From Saprospiraceae bacterium (GTDB lineage Bacteria > Bacteroidota > Bacteroidia > Chitinophagales > Saprospiraceae): DNA of 64,000 nucleotides. Below are positions 17,944-26,339 of this stretch, piece by piece. Under the pieces are notes generated by a model that was given only the letters and a program-made list of their open reading frames with translations, searched no databases and was not told the origin of the DNA. Within the stretch, counting starts at the first letter, position 1, and the number at the start of each line of letters is the position of its first letter. Made by a program: the position numbers and the translations under genes. The DNA lies in the NCBI GenBank assembly GCA_021738725.1, contig JAIPBE010000016.1, positions 1 to 64,000 of the forward strand, in the 5' to 3' direction.

Positions 17944-18303
17944 ATGGAAGCGGAAAATAAATTGCAACAGATCAAAACCGATCTGCAACCTTATATCAAG
18001 ATGATGGGTAGTCTGGCCGACCAGGTACTGGTGCAGGACGTATCCAATTATCCCATTTTTGTGATCCATCCGGATACCATTGAACTGGGATTGCCAGTGG
18101 TGGAAAAAGGGCCCAACAGTCCCTGGGCGATCCATGTGTCTACGTTGGAAGAATTTTCAGCCAAACAACTGATTCAGGAGGAAAAGGTGGCCGAGTTCAG
18201 AAAAGTTTACAAGGATCCGGAGCATCATCTTTGTCTGTTTGTCCTTTCCGACCTGGGGGCTCAGTTTATTTTTCTTCCCCGGGCTGAACAGGCTCCGTCC
18301 TGA
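17944..18303 (+). CDS. Conserved hypothetical protein (119 aa)
   Basis: 119 residues, soluble, mixed alpha/beta in appearance, without a signal peptide or membrane segment. Features: an N-terminal helix (ENKLQQIKTDLQPYIKMMGS), a central strand region (YPIFVIHPDTIELGLPVVEK) and a C-terminal segment (LCLFVLSDLGAQFIFLPR). I do not recognise a named domain. It lies 21 bases after rlmD with its own -7-like box and 131 bases before comF. The composition matches its neighbours, so it looks like a real, native gene. Function unknown. Confidence 0.75.
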   Translation: MEAENKLQQIKTDLQPYIKMMGSLADQVLVQDVSNYPIFVIHPDTIELGLPVVEKGPNSPWAIHVSTLEEFSAKQLIQEEKVAEFRKVYKDPEHHLCLFVLSDLGAQFIFLPRAEQAPS

Positions 18304-18434
18304 TCACTATCCACTTGCCAATGATCAACCAGGCGGCAATAACCTTCCATTAATCGGGAGGAGATTTCTGAGTTCTCCTTATCTTTCACAGGGACCAACC
18401 TTCAGGTATTGCATCATTTCGAGAGAAGAGAGAG

Positions 18435-19142
18435 ATGTTAATAGCTGGTTTAAGTCAACTGGGAGAGGCCTTTCTGGATCTTCTTTATCCGCGGCTGTGT
18501 GCAGCTTGTGGCATCCATCATCCCATCCGGGATGCAGCACTTTGTGTCAGCTGTCAATTGGAACTACCCCGTACTGATTACCATCTATTCGAAGAAAACC
18601 CGATCACCCGACGATTGATGGGTCGCTTCCCCTTGCAATCAGCGACATCCATGTTTTACTTCGTCAAGGACACCCCCATTCAGCATCTTTTGCACCGAAT
18701 CAAGTATCTGGGTCGAAAGGAAGCGGCCTGGTCGCTGGGTCGACAATATGGTCGTGAACTCAGGGAGCTGGAGCCATATGCTAAAATTGATCTGGTGATC
18801 CCGGTCCCTTTGCATCCATCTAGAGAGCATCAACGGGGCTATAATCAGAGTGCATGGCTTGCGCGGGGGCTCGCCGAAGGACTGGATCGACCTGTTCGTG
18901 AGCGAGCGTTGTCCCGGGCGCGAAAAACAGAGACCCAGACACACAAATCCCGTCAGGAACGGCTCTTCAATACGGAAGGAGCCTTTCTTGTCCGGGAGCC
19001 ACGTCGCATCATCGGTAAGCATGTCTTACTGGTCGATGATGTTATGACCACAGGGGCTACGCTCGAAGCCTGTGCACTGCCGCTTCTACAGGCAGAGGGC
19101 GTTCAACTGAGCATCGTCACCCTGGCCATTGCCCAGGATTGA
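18435..19142 (+). CDS. comF: ComF family phosphoribosyltransferase-like protein
   Basis: 235 residues. An N-terminal zinc finger (CAACGIHH...CVSC, about residues 21-40) is joined to a PRTase domain with LVIPVPLHPSREHQRGYNQS and the PRPP-binding loop VLLVDDVMTTGATLE near residues 196-210. ComF proteins are needed for DNA uptake in some species, with a suggested role in processing incoming DNA. No other competence gene lies nearby, so the assignment is family-level. Confidence 0.93.
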   Translation: MLIAGLSQLGEAFLDLLYPRLCAACGIHHPIRDAALCVSCQLELPRTDYHLFEENPITRRLMGRFPLQSATSMFYFVKDTPIQHLLHRIKYLGRKEAAWSLGRQYGRELRELEPYAKIDLVIPVPLHPSREHQRGYNQSAWLARGLAEGLDRPVRERALSRARKTETQTHKSRQERLFNTEGAFLVREPRRIIGKHVLLVDDVMTTGATLEACALPLLQAEGVQLSIVTLAIAQD

Positions 19143-19153
19143 GCCCAATCTCA

Positions 19154-19711
19154 TCAATACGCCCGCAGGTTGATAAAGTGACGAAACCCAAAATTGGCAT
19201 ACAGCTTCTCCGTGGTTGTATTCAGCCCACCTTCCAGGAAGAGCTCCATGTTATTCTTATAGTCCCGTATCCGGAAATAGCTCAATTCAATGCCTACCGT
19301 GTATTGCAGGTTGTCTTCGTCCAGTGAGAACAGATATTGCATCCCTCCTTTGGCCATGGCTGTGAAGGCGTTGCTATTGTGAGCAGCACACTTGTTGCCA
19401 TTGGTTCGCCAGAGGCCAGCGCCTACTTCCAAGCGGACAAAAGGTTGAAAATCTATCGTTTCTTCTATTGCTTCGGAATCGAAATCTGCTGTTACAGTTG
19501 TTCCGCCCTGAAAGCGGCCCATAAAATTATGAGTGCCAATGCCAAAACCTGCATCAGCGCCAAGGCCCGCATTCTGGGTGAGTTCAGAAATATTGGATGT
19601 GTGCAGATAGATGCCTGGAATATCCAGGAATAGGCGTGCCTGCTGAGCCTGAAGAGACAAGCCACTGACCAGAAGTGCAAGGGTGAGGATGAACTTGAAG
19701 GGTCCTTTCAT
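19154..19711 (-). CDS. Putative outer membrane beta-barrel protein
   Basis: 185 residues. The signal peptide ends LSLQA-QQ near residue 22. The rest alternates amphipathic beta strands (FQPFVRLEVGAGLW, LQYTVGIELSYFRIRDYK, KLYANFGFRHFINLRAY) and ends in a strand with aromatic residues, as expected of a small eight-strand barrel. Two cysteine-adjacent loops (NKCAAHNSNAF) are unusual. Convergent with comF, 11 bases apart. Role unknown. Confidence 0.75.
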   Translation of the reverse strand: MKGPFKFILTLALLVSGLSLQAQQARLFLDIPGIYLHTSNISELTQNAGLGADAGFGIGTHNFMGRFQGGTTVTADFDSEAIEETIDFQPFVRLEVGAGLWRTNGNKCAAHNSNAFTAMAKGGMQYLFSLDEDNLQYTVGIELSYFRIRDYKNNMELFLEGGLNTTTEKLYANFGFRHFINLRAY

Positions 19712-19796
19712 GTTGTGTGTTTCTTTAGGGGTAGATACTGTTTCCGCAAAAATAGCTGCCTTATCCGAATGTAGGGTCTGTTGCAGTGGGACAAAC

Positions 19797-19804
19797 TATC
19801 TTTG
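19797..19804 (+). promoter_or_regulatory. -7 promoter element of purF
   Basis: TATCTTTG, an exact consensus, 15 bases before the ATG at 19820. It argues against the longer frame from 19781. Confidence 0.6.
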
Positions 19805-19819
19805 CAGACGATTCAGATT

Positions 19820-21712
19820 ATGAGTGATCAGATCAAACACGAATGTGGTCTTGCGTTTGTCCGGTTGTTGAAACCGGTCTCCTACTACAATGAGCACTAC
19901 GGAAACCCTCTTTACGGGCTGCAAAAGGTACGGTTGCTCATGCAGAAAATGCGCAACCGAGGACAGGACGGTGCTGGGTTAGCCACGATCAAGCTGCATG
20001 CTGAACCTGGCGAACGATATATCAGTCGTCGCCGCAGCATCGATTCCGACTATTTGAAAGACCTGTTCAAGGGGGTGTATGACCATTTTTCCGAATTGAC
20101 CCCCGAACAGGTACAGGATGCGGACTGGTTGTACAAGAATATGCCCTATACCGGAGAGTTGCTCATGGGGCATCTGCGCTATGGCACCCATGGCGATAAT
20201 TCCATCGAGACCTGTCATCCATTCTTACGCCAGAACAATTGGATCACACGAAATCTGGTATTGGCCGGTAATTTCAACATGACCAACGTCGATGAGCTGT
20301 TCAACGAACTTGTCGAATTGGGTCAATATCCCAAGGAGCGTTCAGACACGGTCACCGTGATGGAAAAGATCGGTCACTTCCTGGATGACGAGGTCCAGCG
20401 ATTGTACACCTGGTTCAAACCGGACGGGTATGACAACCAGGAGATCAACGAGTTGATCTTCGAGCATTTGGATATCCAACGATTACTGCGAAGGGCCAGC
20501 CGAAAGTTTGACGGAGGATATGTGATTGCCGGTATGATCGGTCATGGTGATGCGTTTGTGATCAGAGACCCTGCAGGTATCCGCCCGGCGTATTATTATC
20601 AGGACGATGAAATCGTTGTGGCGGCTTCTGAACGGCCCGCCATTCAGACCGCACTGGATATCAAATTCGAACAGGTCAAAGAATTACAGCCAGGTCATGC
20701 ACTGATCATCAAGCGGAATGGCGAGGTCGCGGAATTGCCCTTTACAGAGCCGTCCAATCGGGCTGCCTGTAGTTTTGAACGCATCTATTTCAGTCGGGGA
20801 ACGGATCGGGAAATTTATCAAGAGCGCAAAAAGCTCGGCGAATTGTTGGCAGAGCGCGTGTTGGAAGAGGTCGAGTATGATGTCGAGAATACAGTTTTCT
20901 CCTTCGTACCCAATACCGCAGAATCTGCCTTTTTCGGATTGATCGAGGGGATTGACAATGCGCTCAACAAACGGAAGGTCGGAGAGATCCAGGCGCTGGG
21001 TTCCAATCCGTCCAGTGAGGATCTGGCGCGGATCCTCCACCGTCGAGCTCGGGTGGAGAAGCTGGTGGTCAAGGATGCCAAATTGCGCACATTTATCAGT
21101 GCCGACCAGGCTCGCGGAGAACTTGTGAGTCATGTCTATGATGTGACCTATGGTATTGTCCGAGACAGTGTGGATACTGCAGTTTTACTGGATGATTCTA
21201 TCGTACGAGGGACGACCTTGCAGGATAGTCTGATCACGATCGTGGCTCGATTGAATCCGAAACGGATCATCATTCTTTCCTCAGCACCACAGATTCGATA
21301 TCCGGATTGTTATGGTATTGACATGTCGAAGATGGGTGAGTTCGTTGCCTTTCGTGCGCTGGTCAATTTATTGCGTCGGGATGGACGGATTCATCTACTG
21401 GATGAGGGATATGATCGATGTAAATTCTCAGAGACATTACCGTTGTCAGAAATGCAGAATGAGGTCCGCAACATTTTTGATGCATATACTGCACAGGAAA
21501 TCTCAGATGAGATCGCGATGATCGTAACGCCAAAGGGATTGGATATTCCGGTGACGGTCATTTATCAAACTCTGGAGAATCTGCATATTGCCTGTCCCCT
21601 CAATACAGGCGACTGGTATTTTTCAGGGCGTTACCCTACACCCGGTGGGAATCGGGTGGTCAATCGGGCATTTATCAATTATATGGAGAAGAAAAATGTG
21701 CGGGCATATTAG
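19820..21712 (+). CDS. purF: Amidophosphoribosyltransferase (long Bacteroidota form)
   Basis: 630 residues from MSDQIKHECGLAFVR. It comprises an N-terminal Ntn glutaminase domain (candidate nucleophile Cys9, then NRGQDGAG and LLMGHLRYGTHG) and a C-terminal PRTase domain with the PRPP loop AVLLDDSIVRGTTL. PurF makes 5-phosphoribosylamine from PRPP and glutamine, the first step of purine synthesis. Usual PurF is about 470-510 residues; this ~630-residue form is, as I recall, a Bacteroidota paralogue. Cys9 is preceded by eight residues, so N-terminal processing differs from classical PurF, where Cys is residue 2 or follows a short propeptide. Whether it is the main enzyme of the pathway is not shown. 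Confidence 0.88.
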   Translation: MSDQIKHECGLAFVRLLKPVSYYNEHYGNPLYGLQKVRLLMQKMRNRGQDGAGLATIKLHAEPGERYISRRRSIDSDYLKDLFKGVYDHFSELTPEQVQDADWLYKNMPYTGELLMGHLRYGTHGDNSIETCHPFLRQNNWITRNLVLAGNFNMTNVDELFNELVELGQYPKERSDTVTVMEKIGHFLDDEVQRLYTWFKPDGYDNQEINELIFEHLDIQRLLRRASRKFDGGYVIAGMIGHGDAFVIRDPAGIRPAYYYQDDEIVVAASERPAIQTALDIKFEQVKELQPGHALIIKRNGEVAELPFTEPSNRAACSFERIYFSRGTDREIYQERKKLGELLAERVLEEVEYDVENTVFSFVPNTAESAFFGLIEGIDNALNKRKVGEIQALGSNPSSEDLARILHRRARVEKLVVKDAKLRTFISADQARGELVSHVYDVTYGIVRDSVDTAVLLDDSIVRGTTLQDSLITIVARLNPKRIIILSSAPQIRYPDCYGIDMSKMGEFVAFRALVNLLRRDGRIHLLDEGYDRCKFSETLPLSEMQNEVRNIFDAYTAQEISDEIAMIVTPKGLDIPVTVIYQTLENLHIACPLNTGDWYFSGRYPTPGGNRVVNRAFINYMEKKNVRAY

Positions 21713-21745
21713 AATTGGATACTCCCGGTTTTTGTAAATACACTA

Positions 21746-21780
21746 AAAGGCCATTTATTCATGTCGAATAAATGGCCTTT
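21746..21780. terminator. Bidirectional terminator between purF and the GIN gene
   Basis: Perfect 15-base inverted repeat aaaggccatttattc / gaataaatggccttt with loop atgtc, flanked by A and T runs on both sides, between two convergent genes. Confidence 0.88.
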
Positions 21781-21800
21781 GTATATTATATCAACAGGTT

Positions 21801-22556
21801 TTACCTTTTGTTCAATTCTCCGCTTCCATACATTTTCGAATTGACAATTCCCGCATTGCCCGAATAGGTCACATCTCCACTACCATTGACTTGAACATTC
21901 AGTATGGAGTCAGCGAAGACCCGCGCATCGCCCGAACCAGAAATGAATAGGTTGACTCGGTTGCAAATAAATTGATCGGCATAAATATCTCCGGAACCAT
22001 TCGTCTGAACGACAAATGAATTTGCTGAACCACTCAAACGCAGATCAGGTGATCCACTCATATCGGCATTGACCACATCGTACAACAGATCCAAATTTAT
22101 ATCCCCGGACCCATTCGACTGGATATCCAGTGTGGTGCCATTGATCTGGCTTTCAGAGCGTACTTCCCCACTGCCGTGAAGACCGATCTCTCGCCATTGG
22201 GGTGATTGCACCAAGATCCGGATATCGGATCCTATCTGGAAGGAGAAACCGTCTTTATAAGCGATATGCAAGACGTTATCATCGGTCAATTCCGTGGTGA
22301 TGTGTTCCAGGATGTTTTCATCTGCATCGATCTCCACTAGATTTTCCTCACCCTGTTTGATGGTGGTAGTGAATGAACCGTGGATCTCAACCGAAGAAAA
22401 ATCAGATAGATGTCGAACCTCATGTTTGGTGATCCCTGAGCCGATGATTTTTTCGCCTATGTCAATGCCGAAAAATCTCATGTAGATCATGGAGGAGATC
22501 ATAACAAAAACACCGGTGCCCAGGAGAACGAGCAAGAATTTATTACTGGTCTTCAT
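21801..22556 (-). CDS. GIN-domain (DUF2807) protein in an ABC/GntR operon
   Basis: 251 residues. One N-terminal membrane anchor (about 7-28) has no lipobox. A DUF2807 repeat domain with G-S-G-D/E turns (LHGSGEVR, SNGSGDIN, TNGSGDIY, ISGSGDAR, VNGSGDVT, MYGSGELN) follows. It differs from the copy at 13775 by being membrane-anchored rather than a lipoprotein. It is the last gene of an operon with an ABC ATPase, a membrane protein and a GntR regulator, and begins 2 bases after the GntR stop. It may sense or act on the envelope stress the ABC unit responds to; that is inference. Confidence 0.82.
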   Translation of the reverse strand: MKTSNKFLLVLLGTGVFVMISSMIYMRFFGIDIGEKIIGSGITKHEVRHLSDFSSVEIHGSFTTTIKQGEENLVEIDADENILEHITTELTDDNVLHIAYKDGFSFQIGSDIRILVQSPQWREIGLHGSGEVRSESQINGTTLDIQSNGSGDINLDLLYDVVNADMSGSPDLRLSGSANSFVVQTNGSGDIYADQFICNRVNLFISGSGDARVFADSILNVQVNGSGDVTYSGNAGIVNSKMYGSGELNKR

Positions 22557-22558
22557 AT

Positions 22559-22924
22559 TCAGATCTGTTGTTTGTGTCGATTGAAAAGAGTCTGGAGGTC
22601 ATCCAGATCAATGCCCAGTAGTTCCATTGTTCGGAATAACTGCGGTATTTCTTCCTTGATGAATTGATCGCGTTTTATGGATTTTACTTTTTGATACGCA
22701 TCTTCTGCGATGAAGAACCCGATCCCACGTTTATTATCCAGAATACCTTGATCCTGTAAGAAAGAATAACTGCGCTGGACAGTGTTTGGGTTGACTTCTA
22801 TGCTGGATGCCATTTCTCGGACGGAAGATACACGTTCCCCATCAGGCAAATCGCCGGCAAGGATGGTATCACATATGAGATCGGCAATCTGCACGTAGAT
22901 GCTTCGTTGATCTGCAAATTGCAT
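22559..22924 (-). CDS. GntR family transcriptional regulator, YtrA subfamily
   Basis: 121 residues. The N-terminal winged helix-turn-helix (YVQIADLICDTILAGDLPDG, RVSSVREMASSIEVNPNTV, then GILDNKRGIGFFI) is followed by a ~45-residue helical tail, the short form typical of YtrA-type repressors. These usually control a linked ABC transporter. The start codon overlaps the membrane protein's stop (TGATG). An inverted repeat of YtrA type (24550-24571) covers the promoter of this operon, so autorepression is likely. The regulator is third in the operon rather than first, which is unusual. Confidence 0.92.
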   Translation of the reverse strand: MQFADQRSIYVQIADLICDTILAGDLPDGERVSSVREMASSIEVNPNTVQRSYSFLQDQGILDNKRGIGFFIAEDAYQKVKSIKRDQFIKEEIPQLFRTMELLGIDLDDLQTLFNRHKQQI

Positions 22925-23685
22925 CAGACTTCTTTTTCGTTAAGTTTGAGAAAAGAGATCCACCAGAACAGAGGGATCAAAACCAACCAGAAGATGACTT
23001 TTCCAGTTTGGCCTATCCAATAGTTCGAATGTTCGGACAGATTGAATGAAAATGGAGAATTGACCATAACGCCATCTGTAGCTACCCCTTGGAATAGCAT
23101 CCAGGCAGTCACCCCACCGATAAAGGATATGATGGTCATGATGATCAGGATGGTCAGTGCCGTTTTAATGGTTGCTGATTTATTAAAATGGACGGCACCT
23201 ATTATAAATATAGCGTGTGCGACTGTATATATTTTCCACAGGGAAAATACCTCGCTATGGTAGGGTTGGAAGGATAAATAGATTTCTCCAAATGCCACCA
23301 GACAGATCAGGTTCATGATCCATGACGCAATCCAGTATATCAGTGTATAGGCAATGAGGTAGAATGGTAATGTCCGAAACCAGCGAGATGCCCATTTTTC
23401 CAGGTTGGAAGCGGGAAGGAGTAGATAGTCTTGTCGCGTAGCTGGTTGTGCGAATTCTGCATACACCCCACCTGTTTGTAGAATGCCAAACAGGAACAGG
23501 AAGATCCCATACCAGGTCATATGGAAATCGGGATCTGGAGGGCCCGGGTTCATTTTACTCGTCACGCCAAACAGGCAGAGAAGACCCAGCAGGACACCGG
23601 CAAATATGAGTGCTGATTTCTTGTTGATGTATAGATCCCGGAAGACCAGATGCCGAACAATAGGCAGGCGAAATGTCATATCCAT
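22924..23685 (-). CDS. ABC transporter-associated membrane protein (permease)
   Basis: 253 residues with about six hydrophobic helices (for example KKSALIFAGVLLGLLCLFGV, MTWYGIFLFLFGILQTGGVY, FYLIAYTLIYWIASWIMNLI). LLLPASNLEKWASRWF resembles the conserved segment of Bacteroidota ABC-2-like permeases. It lies 11 bases after the ATPase gene and overlaps the GntR start. Substrate unknown; an envelope or antimicrobial-peptide stress exporter is the usual role of YtrA-type operons. Confidence 0.8.
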   Translation of the reverse strand: MDMTFRLPIVRHLVFRDLYINKKSALIFAGVLLGLLCLFGVTSKMNPGPPDPDFHMTWYGIFLFLFGILQTGGVYAEFAQPATRQDYLLLPASNLEKWASRWFRTLPFYLIAYTLIYWIASWIMNLICLVAFGEIYLSFQPYHSEVFSLWKIYTVAHAIFIIGAVHFNKSATIKTALTILIIMTIISFIGGVTAWMLFQGVATDGVMVNSPFSFNLSEHSNYWIGQTGKVIFWLVLIPLFWWISFLKLNEKEV

Positions 23686-23696
23686 TGTAAAAAGAA

Positions 23697-24548
23697 TTAG
23701 GCGTTAAATAATTTCTGGATCCGGTCGGGGTGCTGAATAATTGCATTGAACAGTACTTCTAGATCGACATCCGTGTCTTCTCCAATGGTGTTTTCACTGA
23801 CAACCAGATAACCGCCCGGAATACGTTCGGCATACCATGCGTCCAATGGTTCCTGTAATCCGTTATGAATATGGAACCGGAGTTTTTGGGCCACAGTGGC
23901 CAGGTCTTGCTGGAAGATGATCTTTCCCTGGTCAAGTATGATCAATGGATCGATCAGGTTTACCATGTCGCGGACCTGATGGGTGGAGATCAGCATACAT
24001 GTTTCATCATGGATACTGGAGGAAATGATCTTTCGAAACCGACTTTTGGAAGGGATGTCCAGTCCGTTGGTCGGTTCGTCCAGAATAAGGAGCCTGGCTT
24101 TGGTGGCCAGGCTAAAAGAGATAATGGCTTTCTTCTTTTGACCAAAGGAAGAACCGGTCAGTTTGCCAGTAGTTGGCAACTCGAATTCTTGTACCAGTTT
24201 CCAAAACAGAGCTTCATCAAACTTTGGATAGAATGGAGCATAAATGCGGGGCAGGTCGCGGATATCCATGTCGGGGACGGCCCATTCTTCCGGGATGAAG
24301 CAGATATCTGCCAGCATGGCGGCATTTCTGTCGAATGCGGAGTAGCCAAGCGTTGTGACCTCTCCATTCCAGGGTTGCAGAAGTCCTGCGATGATGCGAA
24401 GCAGTGTTGTTTTTCCCGCTCCGTTTCTTCCGAGTAAGCCATAGATCTGACCGCCTTTCAGTTGAAGATCGAGCTCGGAGAAGAGCGGCGTTCCTTTTTT
24501 GTAGCCGAAATGGAGGCTATCTATTTGAATCAATGTTTCTATAGTCAT
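23697..24548 (-). CDS. ABC transporter ATP-binding protein
   Basis: 283 residues. Walker A GRNGAGKTT is at residues 40-48, Walker B LLILDEPTNGLD and the H-loop ISTH follow. The signature motif is degenerate: GSSFGQKKK instead of LSGGQ. A ~60-residue C-terminal extension (LRFHIHNGLQEPLD..) follows the nucleotide-binding fold. It powers the linked membrane protein. It is the first gene of the four-gene operon; its ATG lies at the edge of the inferred GntR operator. Confidence 0.92.
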   Translation of the reverse strand: MTIETLIQIDSLHFGYKKGTPLFSELDLQLKGGQIYGLLGRNGAGKTTLLRIIAGLLQPWNGEVTTLGYSAFDRNAAMLADICFIPEEWAVPDMDIRDLPRIYAPFYPKFDEALFWKLVQEFELPTTGKLTGSSFGQKKKAIISFSLATKARLLILDEPTNGLDIPSKSRFRKIISSSIHDETCMLISTHQVRDMVNLIDPLIILDQGKIIFQQDLATVAQKLRFHIHNGLQEPLDAWYAERIPGGYLVVSENTIGEDTDVDLEVLFNAIIQHPDRIQKLFNA

Positions 24549-24549
24549 A

Positions 24550-24571
24550 GTGTACTACATTACTAATACAC
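24550..24571. promoter_or_regulatory. Inferred GntR (YtrA-type) operator
   Basis: GTGTACTA-N6-TAATACAC: an eight-base inverted repeat with one mismatch and a six-base spacer. It resembles YtrA-type operators. It lies between the -7 box and the first start codon, where a bound repressor would block transcription. Confidence 0.65.
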
Positions 24572-24573
24572 CA

Positions 24574-24604
24574 CAAATGTAGTCATCCTATTGAATAAAA
24601 CAAA
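24574..24604 (-). promoter_or_regulatory. Promoter of the ABC/GntR/GIN operon
   Basis: On the minus strand: TTTG (24601-24604), 19 bases, then TACATTTG (24574-24581). This matches the Bacteroidota -33/-7 arrangement exactly. The ATG lies 25 bases downstream and the inferred operator overlaps the start of transcription. Confidence 0.75.
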
Positions 24605-24739
24605 GAAATGATTATAAATATTCTGATTTCAGCTGGAATGGAGGGCCTTTGCTACTGGTTTGGGCACATAACACTTGTAAGAAGGTATGCTTTGGCAAAC
24701 TATTTGTACTTGACCTGGGTGGACCTTTAAACTGTAAGC

Positions 24740-25192
24740 ATGGTCAAGCAGGCACGTTATTGGGTGGATCGGCACATCATCGACATGTTGCGCATGAGTA
24801 TCGGCATTTGTTATGTCTGGTTTGGCATGTTAAAATTCTTTCCTCATCTGAGCCCGGCTGAAGACCTTGCTGGTGAGACCATCACTTTATTGACCTTCGG
24901 ACTTGTCCAACCGCCGCTTTCCTTAAACCTTTTGGCAATCTGGGAGGTCGGAGTGGGGTTGATGTTCATGTCCAATCGTTGGATGCGTTTTGCCCTTTGG
25001 GCCATGTTCGTACATATGATCTGTACGCTGACTCCTGCATTTCTGATCCCCGACGCCTTCTTTACCCACTTTCCATACGGGTTGACCCTCGTTGGTCAGT
25101 ATATCATCAAGAACTTTGTCTTTATTGCTGTAGCCATTGCATTGATGCGCAAGGTGCAACCGGTAGAAGAAGGCATGGAAAAGCAAAGCTGA
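24740..25192 (+). CDS. DoxX-like four-helix membrane protein
   Basis: 150 residues with four hydrophobic helices (MLRMSIGICYVWFGMLKFFP, LLAIWEVGVGLMFMS, RFALWAMFVHMICTLTPAFL, IIKNFVFIAVAIALM). The pattern of a helical bundle with 'GIxYxWFGxLKFF' near the start fits the DoxX/SURF4 group, though I cannot name a subfamily. Located 27 bases before nadC, which has its own -7 box. Function unknown. Confidence 0.7.
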   Translation: MVKQARYWVDRHIIDMLRMSIGICYVWFGMLKFFPHLSPAEDLAGETITLLTFGLVQPPLSLNLLAIWEVGVGLMFMSNRWMRFALWAMFVHMICTLTPAFLIPDAFFTHFPYGLTLVGQYIIKNFVFIAVAIALMRKVQPVEEGMEKQS

Positions 25193-25207
25193 TCTGCTGG
25201 CAGGGCG

Positions 25208-25215
25208 TATCTTTG
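25208..25215 (+). promoter_or_regulatory. -7 promoter element of nadC
   Basis: TATCTTTG ends four bases before the nadC ATG, implying a leaderless mRNA. Confidence 0.6.
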
Positions 25216-25219
25216 GCCC

Positions 25220-26080
25220 ATGCATGCCTATCATCCAGAGCCCAACCAGATCCAGGATTTCATTACACGCTGCCTGAAGGAGGATATTGATACAGGAGAT
25301 GTAACTACTCTAGCTTGTATTGATCCTCTCAGTCGAAGTACCGGCAAATTGCTGGTCAAAGATGTCGGTATCATTGCCGGTCTGGAATTGGTAGAGGCCA
25401 TTTTCAAACATGTAGATCCTGCAGTTGAACTGGAGTGGTTCAACAAAGATGGCGATGCTGTGCATGAAGGTGATATTGCCTTTCATGTCCAGTGTAGCAC
25501 ACACGCACTCTTGCAAGCGGAGAGGCTTGTACTGAATAGTATGCAGCGCATGAGTGGGATCGCCACGCTGACCAATCGTTTTCTTTTCGAAGTGGAAGAT
25601 TTACCCGTCAAATTGCTGGATACGCGCAAGACAACACCGGGTATTCGGTTTTTGGAGAAGTGGGCTGTCGAAATGGGAGGTGGTCATAACTATCGTTTCG
25701 GATTGTACGACTGGTTTATGATCAAGGACAATCATATTACCGCATGTGGCACCGTATCAGATGCCATCGAACGAGTAGCAGCCTATCAGAAAGCGAAAGG
25801 GATTGCCCTGAATGTCACAGTGGAAGTAAAGAACCTGATGGAGTTGTTTGAGGTCCTGGATACCGGCAATGTCACCCGTATCATGTTTGATAATTTTGAA
25901 CTGCCCCTCCTAAAGGAGGGAGTCCGACTGGTGAACAAACGCTTCGAGACCGAAGCATCAGGCGGCGTCCATCTCGGATCTGTTCGCAAGATCGCCTTGA
26001 CCGGAGTGGATTATATCTCCATAGGTGCGTTGACGCATTCAGCGCAGGCACTGGATATGAGTTTGAAGATCATCGACTGA
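25220..26080 (+). CDS. nadC: Nicotinate-nucleotide pyrophosphorylase (carboxylating)
   Basis: 286 residues, the usual QPRTase length. It converts quinolinate and PRPP to nicotinate mononucleotide, CO2 and pyrophosphate in de novo NAD synthesis. Family motifs: KEDIDTGDVTT near residue 20, LLDTRKTTPGIRFLEKWAV, GGGHNYRFGLYDWFMIKDNHI and the C-terminal VDYISIGALTHSAQALDMSL. No nadA or nadB is present in the window. Confidence 0.97.
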   Translation: MHAYHPEPNQIQDFITRCLKEDIDTGDVTTLACIDPLSRSTGKLLVKDVGIIAGLELVEAIFKHVDPAVELEWFNKDGDAVHEGDIAFHVQCSTHALLQAERLVLNSMQRMSGIATLTNRFLFEVEDLPVKLLDTRKTTPGIRFLEKWAVEMGGGHNYRFGLYDWFMIKDNHITACGTVSDAIERVAAYQKAKGIALNVTVEVKNLMELFEVLDTGNVTRIMFDNFELPLLKEGVRLVNKRFETEASGGVHLGSVRKIALTGVDYISIGALTHSAQALDMSLKIID

Positions 26081-26089
26081 GAGCGTCGC

Positions 26090-26272
26090 TCACACATAAT
26101 GGGTGACGCCGATCCCGATCAGAAAGCCCAAACACAGGATGGAAATCCAGAAGCGTATATCCCGATAGAATCCGTGGTGTCTGTCCCAAATGATGCTACC
26201 GATCACTGTGATGAGGATAAAAGAGATAATGAATAGCATGATTACCCGTTTTCGATCAATAATAGGATGCAT
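26090..26272 (-). CDS. Small two-helix membrane protein (about 60 aa), tentative
   Basis: Open frame of about 60 residues (from MHPIIDRKRV) with two clear hydrophobic helices, MLFIISFILITVIGSIIW and FWISILCLGFLIGIGVTHYV, joined by a charged loop. A GTG start 30 bases further up is also possible. No clear promoter is present; TGTATTTG lies a little upstream with one mismatch. It fills the gap between nadC and pyrD, running convergent to nadC. It could be a chance frame, but the two-helix pattern favours a real gene. Confidence 0.45.
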   Translation of the reverse strand: MHPIIDRKRVIMLFIISFILITVIGSIIWDRHHGFYRDIRFWISILCLGFLIGIGVTHYV

Positions 26273-26339
26273 GCACAGGCCATATCTGGTGGTTGGCCAC
26301 ACAAATACAACCGTGATTGGCTGGTTCGAAAAGGGGGAG

